Assembly: GCA_022560025.1 (NCBI GenBank)
Contig: JAFISE010000013.1
Coordinates: 248,001-312,000 of the forward strand
Length of the DNA stretch: 64,000 nucleotides
Reading direction: 5' to 3'
Source: Stagonosporopsis chrysanthemi
Lineage: Eukaryota > Ascomycota > Dothideomycetes > Pleosporales > Didymellaceae
Below, in pieces: positions 58,421-64,000 of the stretch. The notes beneath the pieces were generated by a model. The model saw nothing but the letters and a program-made list of their open reading frames with translations. It searched no databases and had not been told where the DNA came from. The stretch's first letter is position 1. Each line of letters starts with the position of its first letter. The position numbers and the translations under genes were made by a program.

Positions 58421-60781
58421 ATGGCACTCTCCATGAATACCACCCACAGTGCCTACAAGCCAAAGCTTGTAGAGTTTGACTCAAACTACTCGGCATGGAA
58501 ATTCCATAAGATATCTAGGTACGAGCATTTCGCCGAACCAGCACTCTCTACAGATCCCGCAAAGCGGGGTGACGAGCTCGAACACCTGGAACCATGGGGG
58601 CCTTCTCTTGAAAGCACGCATGAGGTACTTCGAATCTTGGGGCCTACAGCAGAACCCCTCTCGCAAGACAAGGACGGAGGCATCTGTCTGCGATGCAGTA
58701 AAATAAACTTCAAGGAAATGGCCGAGAACGTGACCGATTGGTATCGTTCGGCTTGCTTCCTTGGTGAATCTGCCCGAGTCATTCGCAATCCTAACTGTCG
58801 CATCTGCAGGCTTCTGGGATGCTTGCTCCAAGAGTACAGCAATAATGGGAGAGACGATACATACTTCCACCTAGCTGCATTTCCAACCTCAGCGCTGTAT
58901 GGAGAGCACTGGACTTGGCAAAGACCCCCTGATGGTGTAACGCAAACAGTGTCATTCTCCCTGTTTGATGAGAGAACATTCCAGGAAATGTCCAGGGTTG
59001 GCCAGCCGCACTCGATCCGTGCTATCGGATGCATCGCACCCGTTCTGGACGAGGGCAATTTGACTAGTTTTCAAGCTCGAAAACTTGGTGATGAGATTGA
59101 TATGGCAGTGATCAAAGCCTGGTTGAATTATTGCAGTCATCATCATCTCGGCTCTTGCACATCTGCAGAGAGTCCACTGCATCCTTCGACAAAGGTGATC
59201 GACTGCCGTTCGAAGACTGTTGTACCTTTGAGATCTGGTGCCACGTATCTCGCGCTAAGTTACGTTTGGGGCAACGCAGAGGACATGGAAGTAGAAGAAG
59301 GAATAGCTGATACCCCTTCCGATTTGATCCTTCCACAGTCAGTCAAAGACGCCATCAGACTCACCAAGGATTTGGGTTACTCTTATCTCTGGGTTGACAG
59401 GTTCTGTGTCCCGCAAGACGAAGATTCAGAAAGGCAGGTGCAGATCGCGCAAATGGATCGGATCTATGCTGGGGCCGAAGCAACAATCATCGCCGCCGCT
59501 GGAAACGATCCTTCATATGGCCTCCCTGGCATCCACAATCGAAGGTCAAAGACGTCAGAATATGCGACTATCAATGGTCAACTCCATACTGTGGTGCCTC
59601 CAGACCCGTCTCATGAGATTCGGGACTCCAGGTGGAACAGCAGAGCCTGGACGTATCAGGAATCAATGCTTTCCAAACGGCGCATCATCTTCTGCGAACG
59701 ACAAGTCTACTTCGAATGCCTAGCAATGCACTGCTATGAGGCAATGCAATCGCCTTTACATCTGCTACACAGTTCGCTTTGTTCCCGCTTTTCTGAGTGG
59801 AATGAGCCGGGCTTGTTTCCAGTCGAACAAAACCGCCACGCGCTCGACCATTTGTTCCATCATCTGGCATTGTATACAGTACGTGAGCTAACATACTCGA
59901 ATGATATCCTAAATGGTATGCTCGGCATCTTCTCCGCCTTCACTCGACAACCAATTGCAGCAAGATCAAATCGTAACAACCGACGCATCATGCAAATAGC
60001 AGGGATTCCCATCGTACCGAATGACACCCTGATGACCTACAATCCGATCGATCCTCCAGTGTATCACCTCTCGAGAGCAGGCCAATTCATCACCGGACTG
60101 GGTTGGAAGCTCTTTGCACCGGCTGAACGACGTCCCGGCTTTCCAAGCTGGTCATGGACAGGCTGGGACGGCGCCATTGAGCCTCGCAACGACTACGAAG
60201 GCTACATTCGAAACACGCACGGGTTGGAGCTTGAATTCACTGCCCCTCAAAAACCAGGAGATGCACCATCACATCTAAATCTCGAGTCAATTCTTCAAGC
60301 TTACCACGAGAAGCATCTTGCACCCAATTACATACCCGAACTCACGGTCACCGGTGAAACATTTGCAGTCCACGTCGCGAACGCACAACAAGGTCTGATT
60401 GTGCATAGTAACCCTGCAGGACTCGCAGCATTCATGGACACAGTAGATGAAGGTTTCTACGCCGCCCAGCGGTTCTTCCTAACGTACGCCGACCCACGGC
60501 TTAGATCAGGCGCTGTGGGCAATTTTGAAGAAGACTGCATTGGGCTAATTCTTGGGATGGCGCAGCTCACGCACTTTGCTGGAGCAGACGGACGCACCCG
60601 TGTGCTCCAAGACTCGAGGTTTCTACTGGTGATACTGGTTCTGAGGGAGAGAGAGGGAAAGTGGGAAAGGCTAGGGTTGATCGAGCATACGATTGATTTA
60701 CGGACGGATTCAAATCCTATTCCGGTTTGCAGCGGGAACTTGGGTCTCAAGGTAGAAAGGAGACGTTTGAGGCTTGGATAG
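58421..60781 (+). CDS. HET-domain (heterokaryon incompatibility) protein
   Basis: Member of the large ascomycete HET family, some of which trigger self/non-self cell death after hyphal fusion; partner and role here are unknown. Single exon, 786 aa from the ATG at 58421; the frame is open a little further upstream but only a GTG is available there. An N-terminal region of about 250 residues holds CRXC-type cysteines (ICLRCSKINF, CRICRLLGC). The HET domain starts near residue 278 with YLALSYVWGNAEDM, followed by SVKDAIRLTKDLGYSYLWVD. Then come the block RFCVPQDEDSERQVQIAQMD, ATIIAAAGND and the third motif SRAWTYQESMLSKRRIIF. A C-terminal extension of about 350 residues includes PSWSWTGWDGAIEP, typical of HET proteins. 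There is no NACHT or WD-repeat region. Confidence 0.93.
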   Translation: MALSMNTTHSAYKPKLVEFDSNYSAWKFHKISRYEHFAEPALSTDPAKRGDELEHLEPWGPSLESTHEVLRILGPTAEPLSQDKDGGICLRCSKINFKEMAENVTDWYRSACFLGESARVIRNPNCRICRLLGCLLQEYSNNGRDDTYFHLAAFPTSALYGEHWTWQRPPDGVTQTVSFSLFDERTFQEMSRVGQPHSIRAIGCIAPVLDEGNLTSFQARKLGDEIDMAVIKAWLNYCSHHHLGSCTSAESPLHPSTKVIDCRSKTVVPLRSGATYLALSYVWGNAEDMEVEEGIADTPSDLILPQSVKDAIRLTKDLGYSYLWVDRFCVPQDEDSERQVQIAQMDRIYAGAEATIIAAAGNDPSYGLPGIHNRRSKTSEYATINGQLHTVVPPDPSHEIRDSRWNSRAWTYQESMLSKRRIIFCERQVYFECLAMHCYEAMQSPLHLLHSSLCSRFSEWNEPGLFPVEQNRHALDHLFHHLALYTVRELTYSNDILNGMLGIFSAFTRQPIAARSNRNNRRIMQIAGIPIVPNDTLMTYNPIDPPVYHLSRAGQFITGLGWKLFAPAERRPGFPSWSWTGWDGAIEPRNDYEGYIRNTHGLELEFTAPQKPGDAPSHLNLESILQAYHEKHLAPNYIPELTVTGETFAVHVANAQQGLIVHSNPAGLAAFMDTVDEGFYAAQRFFLTYADPRLRSGAVGNFEEDCIGLILGMAQLTHFAGADGRTRVLQDSRFLLVILVLREREGKWERLGLIEHTIDLRTDSNPIPVCSGNLGLKVERRRLRLG

Positions 60782-60916
60782 GCGATTTCTGCGAGAACAT
60801 GGGGTGATGCCTTATTACCTGGTTTCTCCATGTCACCAAAGTATATCTGACAAATGAGAAGCCACAATGACCTTTATTGGCCTTTTTCAATCCTCGATAC
60901 TGACAAAGCTCACTCC

Positions 60917-62063
60917 TCAGTCCAAAAACCACTTCGGCACCTCCGGCCCCCAAACCGCCAGACTCTCATCCCCTGCCTCCCCCCACCCAACGGGGGTATC
61001 CTCATTCACCAGATCCCCATCCGCATAATGCTCGATCATATTGCCCGTAGTATCCCACCAGTAATCAAACAGCTGACTCCCCAAAATATGCCGTCCGACG
61101 CCCCACACGCTTTTGTACCCTTTCTTCGCCAGCCACTCATGGCCCAGACTCTGCGTGTCAAAGTCGTGCACCTCGAACGACGCGTGGTGCACATGCGACG
61201 TCTTGTTTGTGCTGAAGAAGATGGTGTGGTGGTCTGTGTACGCGGGCCCGAGATCGATGTGCGCGAAGATGGCGACGTCTTTCTTGGCCCCGTCCGGCGT
61301 ATTGACATAGAGGATGTCGGTCGGCACGATGTTGAACACGCGTGTGTACCAGGCCATCTGGGCGTCGAAGTCCTGCACGCACAGGCCGTAGTGGCCCAGT
61401 TTGTGGACCGCGGCGGGTCCCGGCTTGAAGCGCTGGAAGCGCGCGACGCGCGGTTTCTCGTGCTCGTAGTTTGTGGTGAGGATCTCCGGGTACGGGCCTG
61501 CGGGTTTCTTTTCCTGACCGTGGGTTAGGCAGATGGGGAAGCCTTCTGGGTCGTACAGGGTGATGAGATGGCCGCCTCCTGGCGCATCTGAGAGCTCTTG
61601 AATAGCACTGGCTCCAGCGACTTTTGCGGCTTTCTCTAATTCGGCGTAGCCCTCTACTTCGAAGCAGCCGCCGAGGAACTTCTTGGGGCCCTTTTGCGCG
61701 TAGTACACGTACTGGTCGTCGCCGTAGCCTTTGAACCATCGGGCAGAGTCGGTCTTGTGCGCGACTGTCATACCGAAGTCCCGAAGGAATACTGTGATTT
61801 CATCGAGGTCCGGGTGCTGGTAGCGCATATGCACAAGTTTTGTGAGTTTGATTTGCGCATTGCGATCGATGTTTCGCTCAGACTGCCATTGTCGCAGGGG
61901 CTTGCACGGCTTTGGGATAGCTTCTGCTTGGGGCACGGATGAGCCACGATTTGGAGATGTTTCGCGACTTGGCTGCTGCGGAGAGTGAGTCTGGCATTGG
62001 AAATTGGTTGGAGAGGGCACAAACTGCAGGTGTGATCTTTTCTTGAAAGTCGTTGAAAGTCAT
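60917..62063 (-). CDS. Extradiol ring-cleavage dioxygenase (VOC superfamily)
   Basis: Predicted Fe(II)-dependent extradiol dioxygenase opening a catechol-type ring, of the two-domain 2,3-dihydroxybiphenyl-dioxygenase fold. The confident coding part runs from about 61870 down to the stop at 60917. The N-terminal VOC module begins KLVHMRYQHPDLDEITVFLR. The C-terminal module contains the metal ligands: His in HKLGHYGLCVQDFD, His in SHVHHASFEVHDFD and Glu in GNMIEHYADGD. The 5' end is uncertain. The frame is open to 62020 but the upstream-most in-frame codon there is GTG. A plausible ATG at 62063 (MTFNDFQEKITP) is in another frame and needs a 65-bp GTGGCT...GGCAG intron to join at SERNIDRNAQIKL. 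The first in-frame ATG is 61828. About 330-360 aa. Confidence 0.82.
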
Positions 62064-62773
62064 AGTGCTTAGATTTGATGACAGGTGCTAAGAGCCCTAA
62101 GCGTCCGGTCTGTGTATATATGTCTCATGATCAGATTCGGATGTGGGGAGCAGTGGCTCCAAGGTGTGCCGAATGTGGGGTCCCCGCAACGTGTTTGCGG
62201 GACTGACTGCGGCACTGAGCACGGCCACTTCTTAATGACGCAGATTGTGGGCCAGCTTGAGCGTGTGGATTTGGCTGTCTTGATGGGTGAAGATTATGTG
62301 AGATCGATGTGGGGCCACTGGCACCTCTGGATCTTGAAAGATGCTTGGCCACTGCGATTCAACACACGACCATCGATATTGCCTACTATGTGTTTTTTAC
62401 GCGAGAAGCAGAGCCTCTCATTGGACACCGTCTCCGATTGAGCCTGCCAGAGGACTTTGATAACAATAGATGTTTGTTTTACGAATGGGAAAACGCAGTA
62501 TTGAGATTTCCATGAACCACCAAGACTGAGCGAGATTCAGCAAGGAGGAGACCATTTGCAAACGAAGTTAGCAACTAGAAGCTGCTCTCAGATTATAACA
62601 ACGGTGAAGAACGTCTGGCCCTGAGCCCATCATACGGTTTCACAGAGTTAAACGAGACCGGCCTTGTCCTAGACGCGATTCGGCCCGAGTCGCCGAAGTC
62701 ACGTGCGTGAGTTCTACATATCAAACAAGGCTGGCGCCTAATACAAACAAACAGCGTCGCTACTACCACGAAG
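62064..62773. other. Divergent promoter region, VOC/SET genes
   Basis: A spacer of about 710 bp between two divergent genes. No ORF with recognisable content lies in it. Confidence 0.55.
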
Positions 62774-64000
62774 ATGGACACTGACACCGATATCAAGGAA
62801 TACCTTGGCGTGATCGATGGCCAGAAGCAGTTACTTCAGAGGGCCAAAAGCCGACAAGGGCAGCGGCCCCGCGATCGAAAGCCTAGGGAACAAATGTACA
62901 TGGAATTTATGATGGCTCGCATGTCAATGGAGCAGCGCAAGCAAGATCATACGATTCATTCATCGTTCATACCACCTGCGTATCTCCCATGCACAACACC
63001 TCTCGGAGAACTTACACCTATCTTGATCAGACAACTTACACTCGAGACCCATCACCGGGGAAAGTACTTATTGCTGCGAGCAATCGCCCCGCCGAACCGT
63101 ATGACCGCTATAATAGTGCTTGCTGCAGATAGAACCGAGGATGTTGCTGTGCTTCAGCTTTACCAACAGCACGACGAAGATAAGCGCCCAACCACTGATG
63201 TGGCTGATAACGGCACGGTTCTGCTGGTCAAGGAGCCATACTTCAAGGTCATGGCTTCTGGCGACTACGGACTACGTGTAGATCATCCTTCTGACATCGT
63301 GTATATCCAGAAGGGTGATCCTCTCCTCCCCAAAGAGTGGATTACATCTCACTCCAAAACCGACGAATCAGCCGAGAGATTGAAGTCCAAGGGCGACTCT
63401 GCTGTCGGCGCAGGGAAGTATTGGACAGCAATAAAAGAGTCAATTTTCCCCATCATGCAATTTTGAAAGCGTACTGAACCTCGTTGCAGGTATTCGAAAG
63501 CCCTGGCTCAAGGACCGGCAGCGGAAAGGACCACAATAATCAAACGCAACCGCTCCCTCGCCTACCTCAAGACCGGACAATATGACAGCGCTCTTTCTGA
63601 TACAGGCTTCCCTGACTTTGGATCTGCTCCAGCTGAAAAGGCATTGTTCCGCGCGGCAGAGGCGCTCTACTCTCTCCGGCGGTTCGACGAATGCAGAAGC
63701 GTGCTGGAAACACTACTCTCCACGTTCCCCAACAACAAACAAGCCAAAGAGATCCACGATCGAGCTCGAAGTCGTCAGGCCGAAGTCAACACAGGAGTCT
63801 ACAATTTCAAGCTGATGCAAACCGAAGCGAAGAAGCTCCAGCCTCCGCAGCTGGACCATGCCACATACATCGGGCCCATTGAGATCAGGGAGTCGAAAGG
63901 GAAGGGCCGCGGTGTATTCATGACCAAGAATGTGAAGGCCGGCGACCTAATACTATGCGAGAAAGCATTTGGCCATGTTTTCGTTCCTCGCGATGGCACT
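62774..64000 (+). CDS. TPR and SET domain protein, 5' part (runs off the window)
   Basis: Predicted SMYD/SET-type protein lysine methyltransferase with tetratricopeptide repeats, cut by the window edge. Exon 1 is 62774-63438; a 51-bp intron (GTCAAT...TTGCAG) leads to exon 2 from 63490. The N-terminal 180 residues are a conserved fungal region with LPLPKEW-like ending (DPLLPKEWITSH). TPR-like helices follow: ESAERLKSKGDSAVGAGKYW joined to YSKALAQGPAAERTTIIKRN, and ALFRAAEALYSLRRFDECRS. The SET domain starts at IEIRESKGKGRGVFMTKNVK, with the GRGVF motif of the SAM-binding pocket, and the window stops within it. The remaining SET and post-SET parts are not visible, so catalytic competence cannot be judged. 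Confidence 0.88.

Overview
The window reads as nuclear DNA of a filamentous ascomycete. Genes are separated by 0.4 to 2.3 kb, most carry short introns of 45 to 91 bp with GTAAGT-type donors and CTAAC/CTGAC branch sites, and there is one intron-containing eukaryotic tRNA-Tyr. Families typical of Pezizomycotina are present: Zn2Cys6 regulator, HET-domain protein, Clr2, STB6-like protein, and LPxEIR-type hypothetical proteins. The family mix suggests Dothideomycetes, but that is inference. I see no virus, transposon, CRISPR array or prokaryotic operon.

Layout from left to right. 1.7-5.6 kb: Zn2Cys6 transcription factor (+) and Ran GTPase (-). 6.2-12.5 kb: proteasome assembly chaperone Nas2/PSMD9 (-), RhoGEF (+) and an SBDS-like Rtc3 stress protein (+). 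13.7-21.4 kb: BCS1-like AAA ATPase (+), a Cys-rich single-pass surface protein (+), a possible 58-aa Cys protein (+) and a second single-pass membrane protein (-). 22.6-32.1 kb: heterochromatin factor Clr2 (+) and the 2175-aa autophagy lipid-transfer protein Atg2 (-). 32.8-36.8 kb: ADGF-type adenosine deaminase (+) and a frame-broken hypothetical gene. 39.1-43.8 kb: a conserved protein of unknown function (+) and a PLP aminotransferase (+). 44-51.3 kb: STB6-like protein (-), GID E3 ligase subunit Rmd5/Gid2 (+), tRNA-Tyr (+) and COMPASS subunit Swd1 (-). 51.9-64 kb: RNA polymerase II subunit RPB1 (+), HET protein (+), VOC-type extradiol dioxygenase (-) and the 5' part of a TPR/SET protein (+).

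Most loci are conserved housekeeping genes rather than one cluster with a shared job. A chromatin/transcription theme recurs (Clr2, STB6-like, Swd1, RPB1). swd1 and rpb1 are divergent and share a 623-bp GC-rich spacer that carries a 17-bp inverted repeat. Six pairs are divergent: Nas2/RhoGEF, TM protein/Clr2, Atg2/ADGF, STB6/Gid2, Swd1/RPB1 and VOC/SET.

Exon boundaries were worked out by hand from frame continuity and splice motifs; multi-exon totals were checked to be multiples of three. The most unusual points are two candidate GC-AG introns, terminal micro-exons of 16-18 nt in three genes, three stop-free introns whose length is divisible by three, the swd1/rpb1 spacer hairpin, and the frame-broken gene at 35.0-36.8 kb. 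I did not find a system I could defend as entirely new.
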